DNA from: Pseudomonadota bacterium
Lineage (GTDB): Bacteria; SZUA-182; DTGQ01
Direction: 5' to 3'
NCBI GenBank assembly: GCA_030625085.1
Contig: DAOURK010000015.1
Location: forward strand, 1-48,227
Length of the DNA: 48,227 nucleotides
Below are positions 24,561 to 34,169 of the stretch, piece by piece; positions within the stretch are counted from its first letter, which is position 1; the number at the start of each line of letters is the position of its first letter. The notes under the pieces are model-generated. The model made no database searches. It saw nothing but the letters and a program-made list of their open reading frames with translations, and was not told where the DNA came from. The translations under genes were made by a program, and so were the position numbers.

Positions 24561-26177
24561 GTGGATAAGAAAAAGCTTTTAATTATTGGCCTGGTCTTTG
24601 TTTTTTCTATGGTTTTTTACTTTCTCAGTTCTATCGCCCACGCAGAAAATATTGCCTTCGATACTTTTGAATATTGGGATAGCCCCTTAAATCATGGCTG
24701 GCAAACATCCGACCCACCTTACCCGGTTTTTGGTTATCAAGTTGGCTTCGGGGGCGTGGAGACCCTGGTTGATTTTGCTGAGGGAAGCCGGGTCCTCCAA
24801 ACAAATGGCCAAGCCTCGGTATTTAACCAACTAGAGCCCTATACACTTTTTAATTATAATCTTATTGATTCAGAAACTGAAAACTTTGTGGATAAAAAGG
24901 TCATATCATTTAAAATGCGGGCTCCCTTTGCTATTGAGTATTTTGACATGTTCCGATTTTGTGTTGTAGTCACCACCACTGATGATGAAACCAAAACACT
25001 TGTGTATCGTCCGGTGAAAGGTCCGGAGCCTACAGAAAAAGGTGATATTATTGAAGTATGTATTGGTCGTCAGTATCAGGATGGGACCTGGCACTTAATA
25101 GTTCGCAATATGGATGATGATATTGCGGCGGCAATTCCCGGTATAGGGTTAAAGGAAGTAAAAGGAATTATTATTAAGGGAAATAATTACCGATTGGACG
25201 AAATATTCTTTCATGATGATATGAGTTTTATGATGAATCATCCTCCTGAATTATGGCGTATCGGTCCACAATTCGCAACCCTGTTTACTCCTTTCCAGTA
25301 CTTGCTGGCAGCTCGAGATCCCGATGGAGATTTTCTGCATTTTATCGTTAACATTGGAGGATATGGAGCATCTGGAAGCTCTACCCAAAACAATTTTGCC
25401 ATCCGTCTGTTAGAAGATCCTAATGATCCAAACTCGGATATTGCTCCTGATATAGCTCTTATTCAGTTTATTCCCCAAGTATTGGAAGATTTAATTGTGA
25501 CTGTCCGGGTAACTGACGGCCAATTAACTGACGTTGAAACCTTCCCCCTTTCTGTAGTTACCTATCCTGTTGCCGGGATGAATTATCCTCCGCTGTTGGA
25601 GGAATTTCGTGCCGCAGTTGCTTATGTTGGAGAAGAATTTGTCTATGATATTGAGGCTCGAGATCCTGATTATGGTGACATTCTTACCTTTTCAGCCACT
25701 ATTAATGGCCTGCCTTCTTACCAATATGGGCCATGGAGTTTTAATATTATTAATCCCATTACCGGACGAATTAGTTTTACACCTTTCTTTGGAGGAGAAT
25801 ATAAGATAAGTGTAACCGTTCGGGACAGCCGGGGAATGTATGCTCAAGACATCATCCCTTTAACGGTTGTCAATCCGGGAAGCTGGTTAAATCATAACCC
25901 GGTTCTCGTTGAACATATTCAAAACCCGCAAGTTGCCAAAGCGGGTAATGTTTTTCTTATTCCGCTGGAATTTATAGACCCTGATGGGGATGAACTTTAC
26001 TATTCCTGCAATATCGGTTCACTCGCAGAACGTACCGATGGGAAACAGGGCGCTGTATTCAGTTTTTTTACTCATTTCCCAGGACAATACCTGATCAACA
26101 TTACGGCCTATGATGACCGAGGCGGATTGACTGATCAATCCTTCTTATTAGATGTACAACCATGGTGGTCACTTTAA
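24561..26177 (+). CDS. Secreted protein with three Ig/cadherin-like repeats
   Basis: I do not recognise a named family. I prefer the GTG at 24561, since AGGGGGG lies about nine bases upstream and the next residues form a normal signal peptide (VDKKKLLIIGLVF, cut near AHAEN). The earlier in-frame ATG at 24450 adds 37 residues that spoil it. From the GTG it is 538 aa. The N-terminal part (about 30-225) is beta-rich. Three repeats follow, each beginning with a Pro-containing phrase (HPPELWRIGPQ, YPPLLEEFR, HNPVLVEHI), and each containing an acidic loop (DPDGDFL, DPDYGDIL, DPDGDEL) that could bind calcium. This is typical of cadherin/PKD-like adhesion or polysaccharide-binding modules. Confidence 0.75.
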   Translation: MDKKKLLIIGLVFVFSMVFYFLSSIAHAENIAFDTFEYWDSPLNHGWQTSDPPYPVFGYQVGFGGVETLVDFAEGSRVLQTNGQASVFNQLEPYTLFNYNLIDSETENFVDKKVISFKMRAPFAIEYFDMFRFCVVVTTTDDETKTLVYRPVKGPEPTEKGDIIEVCIGRQYQDGTWHLIVRNMDDDIAAAIPGIGLKEVKGIIIKGNNYRLDEIFFHDDMSFMMNHPPELWRIGPQFATLFTPFQYLLAARDPDGDFLHFIVNIGGYGASGSSTQNNFAIRLLEDPNDPNSDIAPDIALIQFIPQVLEDLIVTVRVTDGQLTDVETFPLSVVTYPVAGMNYPPLLEEFRAAVAYVGEEFVYDIEARDPDYGDILTFSATINGLPSYQYGPWSFNIINPITGRISFTPFFGGEYKISVTVRDSRGMYAQDIIPLTVVNPGSWLNHNPVLVEHIQNPQVAKAGNVFLIPLEFIDPDGDELYYSCNIGSLAERTDGKQGAVFSFFTHFPGQYLINITAYDDRGGLTDQSFLLDVQPWWSL

Positions 26178-26212
26178 AAATATTTATTCCTTACTAATTG
26201 AATCGTTTTTTT

Positions 26213-26262
26213 AGGCCCCGATTTCCGAATAATAAACAGGGCAAAATCGGGGCCTTTCTTTT
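26213..26262 (+). terminator. Strong intrinsic terminator
   Basis: AGGCCCCGATTT (26213-26224) is the exact complement of AAATCGGGGCCT (26244-26255), followed by TTCTTTT. It lies 36 bases after the secreted-protein gene and isolates it from accD. Confidence 0.9.
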
Positions 26263-26315
26263 GGAAAGCCTCATCTTTCGATTATAACCATTTTTCTGTT
26301 TTGATTTTCTGATTC

Positions 26316-26345
26316 TTGACAATAATTTAGGTAATAGATTATGAT
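26316..26345 (+). promoter_or_regulatory. Sigma70-type promoter of the accD-folC-lptD group
   Basis: TTGACA at 26316-26321 and TATGAT at 26340-26345 are 18 bases apart. Transcription would begin near 26352. This places the ATG at 26341 inside the -10 box and so argues for the downstream accD start. Confidence 0.7.
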
Positions 26346-26382
26346 ATATTCTTCTTATGAGGAAAAAAAATCGGAGAAAACC

Positions 26383-27261
26383 TTGTGGTTTAGAAGAGAA
26401 AAACAGCCAAAAGAAAAAATTAAAAATAAAAAACTTCAAATACCAGAAGGTATTTGGGTCCGGTGTAAGGGCTGCAAAGAGATTATCTATAAAAAAGAGA
26501 TCGAACGAAATTATGACCTTTGCCCAAAATGCGATTATCATTTTTATATTAATGCCAAAAAAAGGCTCTCTTTACTATACGATGAAGGCAAATATACTGC
26601 TTTTGATGAAAATATGTTAGCTACCGATCCTCTAAAATTTCGCGATCGGAAAAAATATAAAGACCGTCTCAAAGAATATGCTTCCATCACCGGATTAAAA
26701 GATGCTATTTTAAGTACTGAGGGAGCTATTGCGAACAAACAGGTAGTGATCTGTGCTATGGAGTTCAAATTTATGGGAGGAAGTATGGCTTCGGTGGTGG
26801 GAGAAAAAATTGTCCGGGCTATTGAAAAATGCATAGCTGGAAATATTCCCTTTATCACTGTTTCTTGTTCGGGAGGAGCTAGAATGCAGGAAGGGATTTT
26901 TTCCCTGATGCAGATGGCCAAAACCAGCGGCGCTATCGGCAAACTGAATGAGGCTGGTATTCCTTTTATCTCTATTCTCACCGACCCTACGACCGGCGGA
27001 GTTTCAGCCAGTTTTGCCATGTTAGGAGACATTATCTTCTCAGAACCGCGAGCCTTGATCGGATTTGCCGGGGAACGCGTTATTGAACAAACTATCGGCC
27101 AACAACTCCCGCCTGGATTTCAAAGAGCAGAATTTCTTTTAGAGCATGGGATGATAGATATGATTGTTGATCGAAGAAAAATGCGGGATACATTAATTAC
27201 ATTATTGAATTTTTTTGATAAATCTCCCCAAAATACGCCCTTACCTCAAAACCAAAAATGA
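26383..27261 (+). CDS. accD: Acetyl-CoA carboxylase carboxyltransferase subunit beta
   Basis: AccD with AccA moves the carboxyl group from biotin to acetyl-CoA, the first step of fatty-acid synthesis. The zinc ribbon (Cys28, 31, 47 and 50) is followed by the crotonase-like carboxyltransferase domain with [22 protein letters not shown] and [14 protein letters not shown] chose TTG at 26383 (292 aa): GGAG lies six bases upstream, the product then starts M-W-F-R as AccD proteins do, and the ATG at 26341 lies in the promoter. No accA follows; folC and lptD come next. Confidence 0.93.
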   Translation: MWFRREKQPKEKIKNKKLQIPEGIWVRCKGCKEIIYKKEIERNYDLCPKCDYHFYINAKKRLSLLYDEGKYTAFDENMLATDPLKFRDRKKYKDRLKEYASITGLKDAILSTEGAIANKQVVICAMEFKFMGGSMASVVGEKIVRAIEKCIAGNIPFITVSCSGGARMQEGIFSLMQMAKTSGAIGKLNEAGIPFISILTDPTTGGVSASFAMLGDIIFSEPRALIGFAGERVIEQTIGQQLPPGFQRAEFLLEHGMIDMIVDRRKMRDTLITLLNFFDKSPQNTPLPQNQK

Positions 27262-27272
27262 GATAAAATATT

Positions 27273-27298
27273 GATTGAAGTCATTCATTACTTCAATC
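27273..27298 (+). other. Perfect hairpin between accD and folC
   Basis: GATTGAAGT and ACTTCAATC form a nine-base stem around an eight-base loop, just after the accD stop. There is no T run, so it may protect or process the mRNA rather than end it. Confidence 0.5.
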
Positions 27299-27335
27299 GG
27301 TTCCTCAACGAACTTTTAATAATAAGCTAAAAATC

Positions 27336-28640
27336 ATGTCATATGAGCAAGCCATAAAATATCTGTATAATTTACAACCCATTGGGATTAAATTCGGCCT
27401 CAATAATACCCTTTCTTTGTTGGCCCATTTTCATAATCCCCATCAGAAGATTAAAACTATCCATGTAGCAGGCACAAATGGTAAAGGTTCCATCTGTTCC
27501 ATGCTTTCCTCCATTTTACAATCTGCCGGATATAAGGTGGGCTTATATACTTCACCTCATTTAATAGACTTTACTGAACGTATTTCCATTAATGGTAATC
27601 CCATTCCCCAATCAGAAGTGGCCAGCCTTACTGAAAAAATTCGTTACGCTATTAACGATGGGGATTTTAAGGCCAACCACCCAACTTTTTTTGAAGTGGT
27701 TACTGTTATGGCTTTAATTTATTTTTATGAGCAATACCTTGATCTAGCTATTATGGAAGTAGGTATGGGGGGAAGATTAGATGCCACTAATGTTATTCAG
27801 CCTCTCATGGGCATTATAAGCACTATTGCTCTGGACCATCAGCAATACCTGGGGAAATCCTTGGGACATATTGCCCAAGAAAAAGCGGGAATTATTAAAA
27901 GGGGTATGCCGGTTATCATTGGGGACTGTCACCCCGAAATTTTACAAATTATTAGCTATACTTGTCAAAAAATGGGTGCTACCTTAATTCAAGCACCTCC
28001 TCTTTCAAACGCCCATATTTTACATCAGGACCTTTCGTGTCAAAAGTTTGAAGTTCTCTGCCCAAAAGAAAGCCCAAAACAGTATTCCATCTCTCTGCTT
28101 GGGCATCATCAAATTCAAAATACCTTAACAACGTTAACTGCCGCTAAAAAATTAAATGATCTTCTGCCTCGACAAATTTCCCATGCCCAAATCTGTAAAG
28201 GGCTAACCAGTGCTCGATGGCCGGGAAGAATTGAGGTCTATCCTGGTTCTCCTTTAATTATTATAGATGGCGCCCACAATCCTGCTGCTGCCCATAGTTT
28301 ATCCCGATTTATTAAAGAATTAAAATTTTTACATCTTACCCTTGTTATTGGTGTCATGAAGGATAAAGAAATTGATAAAATCTGTCAGGACCTGGTTCCT
28401 CTGGCTTTCCGAATCATTTTAACACGCCCTAACATTGCCCGTGCAGCCTTGCCGAGGGACATATTACACATATTGCATTCCCAATCCCTTTTGCCAAATT
28501 CAGTAAAAGTTTCTATGGTTGATAGCATCCCTGAAGCCATTACTCTGGCAAAAACCCAGTCCGGCTTAAAAGATATAATTTGTATTACCGGCTCACTTTA
28601 CACTGCCGGAGAGGCTAAGGTAGTTCTTGATGAAAGGTAA
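27336..28640 (+). CDS. folC: Bifunctional folylpolyglutamate synthase / dihydrofolate synthase
   Basis: FolC adds glutamate to dihydropteroate and to tetrahydrofolates, with ATP. The protein (434 aa) has the P-loop GTNGKGS (46-52), SPHLIDFTERI, EVGMGGRLDATN, the carbamoyl-lysine region LDHQQYLGKSLGHIAQEKAGI and, in the C-terminal domain, RWPGRIEV and IDGAHNPAAA. It lies 74 bases after accD and overlaps lptD by 11 bases. The accD-folC order is common across proteobacteria. Confidence 0.94.
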   Translation: MSYEQAIKYLYNLQPIGIKFGLNNTLSLLAHFHNPHQKIKTIHVAGTNGKGSICSMLSSILQSAGYKVGLYTSPHLIDFTERISINGNPIPQSEVASLTEKIRYAINDGDFKANHPTFFEVVTVMALIYFYEQYLDLAIMEVGMGGRLDATNVIQPLMGIISTIALDHQQYLGKSLGHIAQEKAGIIKRGMPVIIGDCHPEILQIISYTCQKMGATLIQAPPLSNAHILHQDLSCQKFEVLCPKESPKQYSISLLGHHQIQNTLTTLTAAKKLNDLLPRQISHAQICKGLTSARWPGRIEVYPGSPLIIIDGAHNPAAAHSLSRFIKELKFLHLTLVIGVMKDKEIDKICQDLVPLAFRIILTRPNIARAALPRDILHILHSQSLLPNSVKVSMVDSIPEAITLAKTQSGLKDIICITGSLYTAGEAKVVLDER

Positions 28641-30735
28641 ATATCCAGTTATATTTTTAATTTGTATCCTTTACATTTTCTATTTTTCCTCCCTTGGCTT
28701 AGGCCTGGAAATTCAAGGCAGCGAAAAAATTTTGATTTATGCCGATCAGATTGAATTTAACCAAAAATGTGAACGAATCCAGGCCAAGGGAAATATCCAC
28801 GTTCACTATCAAAACACATATTTTACTTCTGATGAAATAGATTTCCTCGTTCCCGAAGAAACCCTTTGGGCTTTAGGGAATATACGCCTTGCTGCTGATA
28901 GCCTCTATAAAATACAGGGTGATACCCTGCGGTTTAATACAAGATCACATCTTTGGAATATTGAAAACACCCAGATATTTTTTGCTCCCTCCTATTACTT
29001 CACTGCCCAAAATGCCGAACAGAAATCAAAAAAAGAAATTTTAATTTCTCAAGTTTCCTATACTGCTTGCGATCCGGCAGATCCCCCATGGGAACTTTCT
29101 TGTTCCCGAGGGACCATTGATCTTGACGGATCAGCCAAGCTAAAAAATATCGTTCTCCGGATAAAAAACAAACCTGTTTTCTTTTTCCCCTACCTCAGCT
29201 TTCCTATTAATCAAGAAAGGGCTCCGGGATTTTTAACTCCTGATTTCGGTCGGTCCAGTGTGTTGGGAATATTTCTTGAAAACACCCTTTATTGGCCAAT
29301 TCGTGAATGGTCTGACCTTAAATTCCCTATAGATTATTATGAAAAAAAAGGCATCGGTACGGGAGTTGAATACAGATATGCTTTAACTAATCAAGATTTT
29401 GGCCGCCTCAGGGCATACGGACTTAAAGATCGCCATCAAAAAAAAAGTCGAGGCGATTTTTCCTTTCACTTTCAACAAAACCTTCCCCTGAAAACCAGAG
29501 GGATAGCGGATGTTAGTGTCGTGAGCGATAACGAATATTACCAGGACTTTCAACAGGGAATAGCTAAACGCTATAGTAATCTTCTGGAATCAAAAGCTTT
29601 TCTGGAAAAAAATACTGATCCCTGGAATGGCCGAATTTTGACCAATTATGTTAAACCCCTCAGAGACGAGCATAATGTTCGTTATCTGAAGGCCCCGGAA
29701 ATTACCTTTTATACAAAGCTTCGATCTTATGCCCATCTGCCTGTTTTCTTTCGATGGGATTCATCCTGGACGCATTTTCAGATTCATGATCATGAAGCCT
29801 ATCAGGGAGATTCTAAAACCCAGAGGATTGATCTTTTCCCTCAAATATTTTATTCCCATCCCGGACGATTTTTAAGCCTAAGTTCCTCACTTTCCCATCG
29901 GAGGACCTATTATCGTTGCCAAGAAGAAAAAAAGACCATTCTCAGAAATCTGTATGGCGGAAGTTTGGATATTACCGGACCTAAATTCTATCAAATTTTT
30001 TCTGGCCAGTGGAAACATATTTGGTACCCTCAAATATCCTGGGTCTATGAAACCCTTGATCAGGAAGAGAAAGAAATAAAAGAAATAAGAGGTATAGATT
30101 CCCTGGACCGGTTGAGAGCGGGCCGAAAAATAAATTTTTCGCTGATTAACCGGGTATGGCAAAAAAGATCTGTGGGAAAAAGTATTCAGAATAGCGAATG
30201 GTTGAATCTGATTATTCGCCAAAAATATAGTTTTCGAAAGGATGTTTCCTCATGTAGAGAAACACAAACATGTCCCGGATTCACCGATTTTGAAATTGAA
30301 GCCTCATCAAAACCTTGGAAAAATAATCAGTATACCTTAAACTATATTTATGACACCGATCGTGGTCGCCTTGAACTGACGGATTTTCAATGCTCCATTG
30401 GCTCTATGTCAAGTTTTGTTTTTGACCTTGGATGGAGATACAGCAGAGTTTGTGATACCACCTGGATATATGCCCCAGCAAAAACTTCTGAGATGAAGAA
30501 GGACCAGGAGCTAAATTTTTTACACTCAAGCCTGCGGGCTCCCTTTTATAACCGCTGGATAGGGGAAGTGGGCCTTTATTATGATATTAAAGACGGTTCC
30601 TCTGTTGAAAATCAATACACCCTTACCTATCGAGGTGCTTGTTGGTCAGCTCAGCTTACTTATGTTTATCGTTTCAATGGGCAGCGGTGGAATGTAAAGA
30701 TCAATCTTGATTCTCTGGGAGGATTAAACTTTTAA
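28630..30735 (+). CDS. lptD: LPS-assembly protein LptD
   Basis: LptD is the outer-membrane barrel that inserts lipopolysaccharide into the outer leaflet together with LptE. The precursor has a signal peptide (hydrophobic to about residue 25, cut near GLGLE), an OstA/LptA-type beta-jellyroll (about 30-140) and a large barrel. Two cysteines near residues 150-160 (TACDPADPPWELSC) and later cysteines could form the disulfides known in LptD. It is 701 aa from the ATG; a TTG codon directly before it could also serve. It overlaps the folC end. The presence of lptD shows an LPS-type outer membrane. Confidence 0.9.
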   Translation: MKGKYPVIFLICILYIFYFSSLGLGLEIQGSEKILIYADQIEFNQKCERIQAKGNIHVHYQNTYFTSDEIDFLVPEETLWALGNIRLAADSLYKIQGDTLRFNTRSHLWNIENTQIFFAPSYYFTAQNAEQKSKKEILISQVSYTACDPADPPWELSCSRGTIDLDGSAKLKNIVLRIKNKPVFFFPYLSFPINQERAPGFLTPDFGRSSVLGIFLENTLYWPIREWSDLKFPIDYYEKKGIGTGVEYRYALTNQDFGRLRAYGLKDRHQKKSRGDFSFHFQQNLPLKTRGIADVSVVSDNEYYQDFQQGIAKRYSNLLESKAFLEKNTDPWNGRILTNYVKPLRDEHNVRYLKAPEITFYTKLRSYAHLPVFFRWDSSWTHFQIHDHEAYQGDSKTQRIDLFPQIFYSHPGRFLSLSSSLSHRRTYYRCQEEKKTILRNLYGGSLDITGPKFYQIFSGQWKHIWYPQISWVYETLDQEEKEIKEIRGIDSLDRLRAGRKINFSLINRVWQKRSVGKSIQNSEWLNLIIRQKYSFRKDVSSCRETQTCPGFTDFEIEASSKPWKNNQYTLNYIYDTDRGRLELTDFQCSIGSMSSFVFDLGWRYSRVCDTTWIYAPAKTSEMKKDQELNFLHSSLRAPFYNRWIGEVGLYYDIKDGSSVENQYTLTYRGACWSAQLTYVYRFNGQRWNVKINLDSLGGLNF

Positions 30736-30750
30736 AGAGGGCGGAAAAAA

Positions 30751-30993
30751 ATGGCAAAAAAAAATGAGCCTAAATGGATAGATATTCATACTACCACAAA
30801 TGAATACGAAGCTAATATTATTAAGGGGCTCTTAGAATCAGAAGGCATTCACTGTCTGATAAAATCTTTTAGGGTAACGCAGTTTCCTTTTAATATAGGC
30901 CATTTGGGGGAAATCAAACTACTGGTGCCCTCAATTGAAGCAGAAAAAAGTAAAAGGGTCATTAGCCAGCATCTATCTAATAAACACTCATGA
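30751..30993 (+). CDS. DUF2007 family protein
   Basis: This 80-aa protein matches the pattern of DUF2007 (putative signal-transducing, PII-like fold): an N-terminal strand with a Thr-rich turn, the NEYEANIIKGLLESEGI helix, then a strand, and the final helix after LLVPSIEAEKSKRVI. Its function is not known. It lies 15 bases after lptD and is probably in the same transcript. There is a GAGGGCGG ribosome site before the ATG. Confidence 0.8.
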   Translation: MAKKNEPKWIDIHTTTNEYEANIIKGLLESEGIHCLIKSFRVTQFPFNIGHLGEIKLLVPSIEAEKSKRVISQHLSNKHS

Positions 30994-31097
30994 AAAGCTT
31001 TTTTCACCCCCGAGGATAAATTTTTTGACTCTTTCACTAAAGTCTATTTTTCAAAATGCGTTTTCATGGTAAAAATAGTTCTCAATACTTTATGAAT

Positions 31098-31192
31098 TCG
31101 TAAAAAGTCATTTTTGTAAAATTTGGGTTACATAAATTCAATGAGTTATGTTGTACGAAGTCCCCAATTTTAGACTTTTTACGAGACCATCA
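31098..31192. repeat. Inverted-repeat element with TCGTAAAAAGTC / GACTTTTTACGA arms
   Basis: The 12-base arms at 31098-31109 and 31173-31184 are perfect complements, 63 bases apart, and the right arm continues GACCATCA. Single related arms occur at 39309-39327 (ACTTTTTACAAGACCGTCA) and 41886-41899 (TCGCAAAAAGTCAT), all intergenic. Confidence 0.7.
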
Positions 31193-31261
31193 TACTTAGA
31201 TTAAAAAATTATTTTTTGGTTTATTTGCGGCTTTAAGTTAATAAAATGCTTGAAAATATTA

Positions 31262-31290
31262 TTGACATACATGAGGAGATTCTATACAAT
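31262..31290 (+). promoter_or_regulatory. Sigma70-type promoter of tRNA-Val
   Basis: A perfect TTGACA (31262-31267) and TACAAT (31285-31290) are 17 bases apart. The start point would be near 31297, about 14 bases before the tRNA. It may also drive thrS. Confidence 0.8.
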
Positions 31291-31310
31291 AAAGAACCAA
31301 GAATATATAT

Positions 31311-31382
31311 AGGCACGTAGCTCAGGGGGAGAGCGCTACCTTGACACGGTAGAAGTCGGCGGTTCAAAACCGCCCGTGCCTA
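31311..31382 (+). tRNA. tRNA-Val(GAC)
   Basis: The acceptor stem AGGCACG pairs with CGTGCCT, followed by A. The anticodon stem CTACC/GGTAG encloses TTGACAC, giving anticodon GAC (valine GUC/GUU). The D arm GCTC/GAGC and the T arm GGCGG-TTCAAAA-CCGCC are complete. CCA is not encoded, unlike the tRNA-Leu in this window, so a CCA-adding enzyme is needed. Confidence 0.94.
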
Positions 31383-31481
31383 TTTAACTGCAGAATGTAG
31401 TTATAGTGTGAAATAGGCATTAGAAAAAAGCCTTGTGAATTCAAGAGAATAATTTTCCCTTTAGAATCGTGCTTATAACGA

Positions 31482-33416
31482 ATGGAAAAAATTACTATTA
31501 CTTTCAATAATCATCAGTCCACAGGACATGAAAAAGGAATACTTATTAAAGATTTTTTACTATCTAGTAATAGTTCCTTTAAAAATAAGGCTGTTGCCGC
31601 CAAAGTTGATGGCCAATTAGTAGACCTTAATTATCCGATGACCTCAGATTGCCATTTAGAAACTGTAGCCGCAGATTCCCCGGAAGGGATAGAGGTCCTT
31701 CGTCATAGCACCTCTCATATTATGGCCCAGGCAGTCCAGGAGTTATTTCCAGGTGCTAAATTGGCCATTGGTCCTGCCATCAAAGACGGCTTTTATTATG
31801 ATTTTGATTTGGACTCGTCCATAACCCTGGATGATTTAGAAAAAATTGAAAAACGAATGCAGGAGATTGTTAAAGGTAATCTGCAATTTGAGCGAAAAAC
31901 TGTAGCTAAGAGTGAAGCTATTGAAATATTCAAAAAACGAAATGAGCCGTATAAAATTGAATTAATTGAAAAAATCTCTGAACCAACTGTTAGTTTATAT
32001 CAACAGGGAGATTTCTTAGATTTATGCCGTGGCCCACATATTTCGAGTACTGGAAGACTCAAATCTTTTAAATTATTGAGCGTAGCGGGCGCTTATTGGC
32101 GTGGCGATGAAAAAAACAAGATGCTCCAAAGGATTTATGGTACAGCTTTTAACAGTCCGAAAGAACTCAGGGCTTACGTAAATTATTTGGAGGAGGCCAA
32201 GAAGCGTGACCATCGCAGATTGGGAAAAGAACTGGATCTTTTTAGCATTCATGAAGAAGCCGGAGCAGGGTTTGTCATTTATCATCCCCATGGGGGAATT
32301 TTGCGAAGCATCCTGGAGGATTTTGAAAAAAAAGAACATATAAAGCGAGGGTATCAAATCGTCTACGGCCCTCAAATGTTAAAATTGGATCTATGGAAAA
32401 AATCCGGGCATTATGACCATTATCGGGAAAATATGTATTTTACCGAAATTGATGGTCAGCATTACGGCATAAAGCCAATGAATTGTCTGGCCCATATGTT
32501 GATTTACCGATCCCGCATTCGAAGTTATCGGGATCTTCCCATTCGGTATTTTGAGCTGGGAACAGTTTATCGGCATGAAAAATCAGGTGTATTACACGGT
32601 CTTCTGCGAGTACGCGGATTCACCCAGGATGACGCCCATATTCTTTGCCTCCCTGAGCAGTTAAATGAAGAGATTCAAAATGTCCTGGATTTTGTAATTG
32701 AGGTCATGGGCATTTTTGGCTTTGATTATGAGATGGAAATTAGTACCCGACCTGAAAAATCGATTGGTTCTGATGAGGATTGGGAAAGGGCCACTAAAGC
32801 ACTGGAATTGGCTTTGAAAGGTAAAGAAATAACCTATCTGGTTAACGAGGGAGATGGGGCCTTCTATGGCCCTAAAATCGATGTTAAGCTAAAAGATGCC
32901 TTGGGAAGGACTTGGCAATGCGCCACTATCCAATGTGATTTTACCTTGCCGGAACGATTTGATCTGACCTACATTGACTCTCACGGCCAAAGGCAACGAC
33001 CGGTAATGCTCCATAGAGTAATTTTAGGAGCCCTTGAGAGATTTATCGGTATTTTAATAGAACATTTTGCTGGGGCTTTTCCAGTATGGCTGTCACCAGT
33101 GCAAGTAAAAATTTTAACTATTACAGAGAAACAGAATAAATATGCCGAAAAAATAAAAAGAGAGCTACTCGAAAAAGATATCCGCGTTGAGGCTGATTTG
33201 AGAAATGAAAAAATCGGGCTAAAAATCCGGGAGGCCCAGTTACAAAAAATTCCCTACATGATAATTCTTGGAGACAAAGAAACAGCAGACGAAAAAATTA
33301 ATGTTCGGCGAAGAGACGGCCGACAATTAGGAACACTTAATTTAGATGATTTTTCACAGCAATTAACAGAAGAAATTGAAAAAAAATTGATTAGATTTGG
33401 AGGTGATACAATATAA
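31482..33416 (+). CDS. thrS: Threonine--tRNA ligase
   Basis: ThrS charges tRNA-Thr and edits mis-attached serine. The protein (644 aa) has the N-terminal TGS domain (1-60), the editing domain with [12 protein letters not shown] (HxxxH region), the class II core with motif 2 ([10 protein letters not shown]) and motif 3 ([13 protein letters not shown]), the zinc ligands in MNCLAHM, and the anticodon-binding domain (about 540-640). Length and order are normal. It leads the run thrS-infC-rpmI-rplT-pheS-pheT. The last codons overlap the strong ribosome site of infC. Confidence 0.97.
   Translation: MEKITITFNNHQSTGHEKGILIKDFLLSSNSSFKNKAVAAKVDGQLVDLNYPMTSDCHLETVAADSPEGIEVLRHSTSHIMAQAVQELFPGAKLAIGPAIKDGFYYDFDLDSSITLDDLEKIEKRMQEIVKGNLQFERKTVAKSEAIEIFKKRNEPYKIELIEKISEPTVSLYQQGDFLDLCRGPHISSTGRLKSFKLLSVAGAYWRGDEKNKMLQRIYGTAFNSPKELRAYVNYLEEAKKRDHRRLGKELDLFSIHEEAGAGFVIYHPHGGILRSILEDFEKKEHIKRGYQIVYGPQMLKLDLWKKSGHYDHYRENMYFTEIDGQHYGIKPMNCLAHMLIYRSRIRSYRDLPIRYFELGTVYRHEKSGVLHGLLRVRGFTQDDAHILCLPEQLNEEIQNVLDFVIEVMGIFGFDYEMEISTRPEKSIGSDEDWERATKALELALKGKEITYLVNEGDGAFYGPKIDVKLKDALGRTWQCATIQCDFTLPERFDLTYIDSHGQRQRPVMLHRVILGALERFIGILIEHFAGAFPVWLSPVQVKILTITEKQNKYAEKIKRELLEKDIRVEADLRNEKIGLKIREAQLQKIPYMIILGDKETADEKINVRRRDGRQLGTLNLDDFSQQLTEEIEKKLIRFGGDTI
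33399..33415 (+). promoter_or_regulatory. Strong Shine-Dalgarno placed before an ATA start of infC
   Basis: GGAGGTGAT (33399-33407) is nearly a full complement of the 16S tail. Nine bases after GGAGG comes ATA at 33413, in frame with infC, followed by a second ATA. The ATG at 33437 has only AAGAG two bases upstream, too close. Infrequent start codons on infC (AUU in E. coli) are the known basis of IF3 autocontrol. Confidence 0.55.
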
Positions 33417-33994
33417 TAGATAAAAATTCAAGAGTAATGGTGAATCAACAGATCCGGGCTAAAGACATACGTTTAATTGATGATGAGGGAAATCAAATGG
33501 GGATTTTGCCTTTGGCGAAATCGCTGGAACTGGCTATGGGTCGTGGACTAGATTTAGTGGAAGTAGCCCCAATGGCTAACCCTCCGGTTTGTCGAATTAT
33601 GGATTATGGAAAATATAAATATCAACAACATAAGAGGGCCCAAGAATCAAAAAAAAACCAGAAGATTATCCATGTCAAGGAAATAAAATTACGCCCAAAA
33701 ACTGAAAAACATGATTTTGAATTCAAAAAAGACCATATCAGAAAATTTCTCCTTGGAGGCAACAAGGTCAAGGTTACCGTTATTTTTCGAGGTCGAGAGA
33801 TGACTCATTATGAGATAGGCGAAGAATTGCTCCAAAAGATGGCTAATGAGGTAGGGGATGTTGGTGTTGTTGAGCAAAGACCGAAAAAAGAAGGACGAAA
33901 TATGACGTTGCTGTTGGGAGCAAAAAGTCAAAGTAGAAAAAAAGAAAAGCCAACAAAGGAAGGTTTAGGAGATGCCAAAAATCAAAACCAATAG
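33413..33994 (+). CDS. infC: Translation initiation factor IF-3
   Basis: IF-3 binds the 30S subunit, keeps it apart from 50S and checks the start codon. The N-domain contains [14 protein letters not shown] and LDLVEVAP; the linker is Lys-rich; the C-domain holds [18 protein letters not shown] and [11 protein letters not shown] set the start at ATA 33413 because the only strong ribosome site fits it; a conventional start at ATG 33437 would give 185 aa and still a complete IF-3. The gene follows thrS directly and overlaps rpmI by 23 bases. The C-terminal tail after residue 170 is Lys/Glu-rich. Confidence 0.93.
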   Translation: MIDKNSRVMVNQQIRAKDIRLIDDEGNQMGILPLAKSLELAMGRGLDLVEVAPMANPPVCRIMDYGKYKYQQHKRAQESKKNQKIIHVKEIKLRPKTEKHDFEFKKDHIRKFLLGGNKVKVTVIFRGREMTHYEIGEELLQKMANEVGDVGVVEQRPKKEGRNMTLLLGAKSQSRKKEKPTKEGLGDAKNQNQ

Positions 33995-34169
33995 AGGCGC
34001 GGCTAAGCGATTTAGCGTTACCGCCGGAGGTAAAATTAAGTGCAAAAAGGCTTATGCCAGTCATATATTGACCAAAAAAACAAGAAAAAGAAAAAGAAAG
34101 CTCCGGGAAGATAACTATTTATCCCCATGTGATGTCAAAGGTGTGAAAAGGCTAATCCCTTATAAATAA
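33972..34169 (+). CDS. rpmI: 50S ribosomal protein L35
   Basis: L35 is a small basic protein of the large subunit. All 65 residues fit: it begins [14 protein letters not shown], has the [21 protein letters not shown] region and ends near the LPYK-like tail. A TTTAGGAG ribosome site lies directly before the ATG, inside the infC coding end, so translation is probably coupled. A spacer of 183 bases separates it from rplT, longer than usual. Confidence 0.96.
   Translation: MPKIKTNRGAAKRFSVTAGGKIKCKKAYASHILTKKTRKRKRKLREDNYLSPCDVKGVKRLIPYK

Larger units (their letters stand above)
30994..31310. other. Spacer with inverted repeat and tRNA promoter
   Basis: No gene is seen. It contains a 12-bp inverted repeat (31098-31109 and 31173-31184) of a dispersed family, and the tRNA-Val promoter at 31262-31290. 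Confidence 0.6.

Noticed and set aside
29887-30222. 111-codon minus-strand ORF inside lptD
   Set aside because: It is an antisense shadow of the barrel-coding region, with no start signal.
31482-31500. T-box or other thrS leader control
   Set aside because: Only about 100 bases separate tRNA-Val from thrS. I saw neither a T-box motif nor an antiterminator fold in them.
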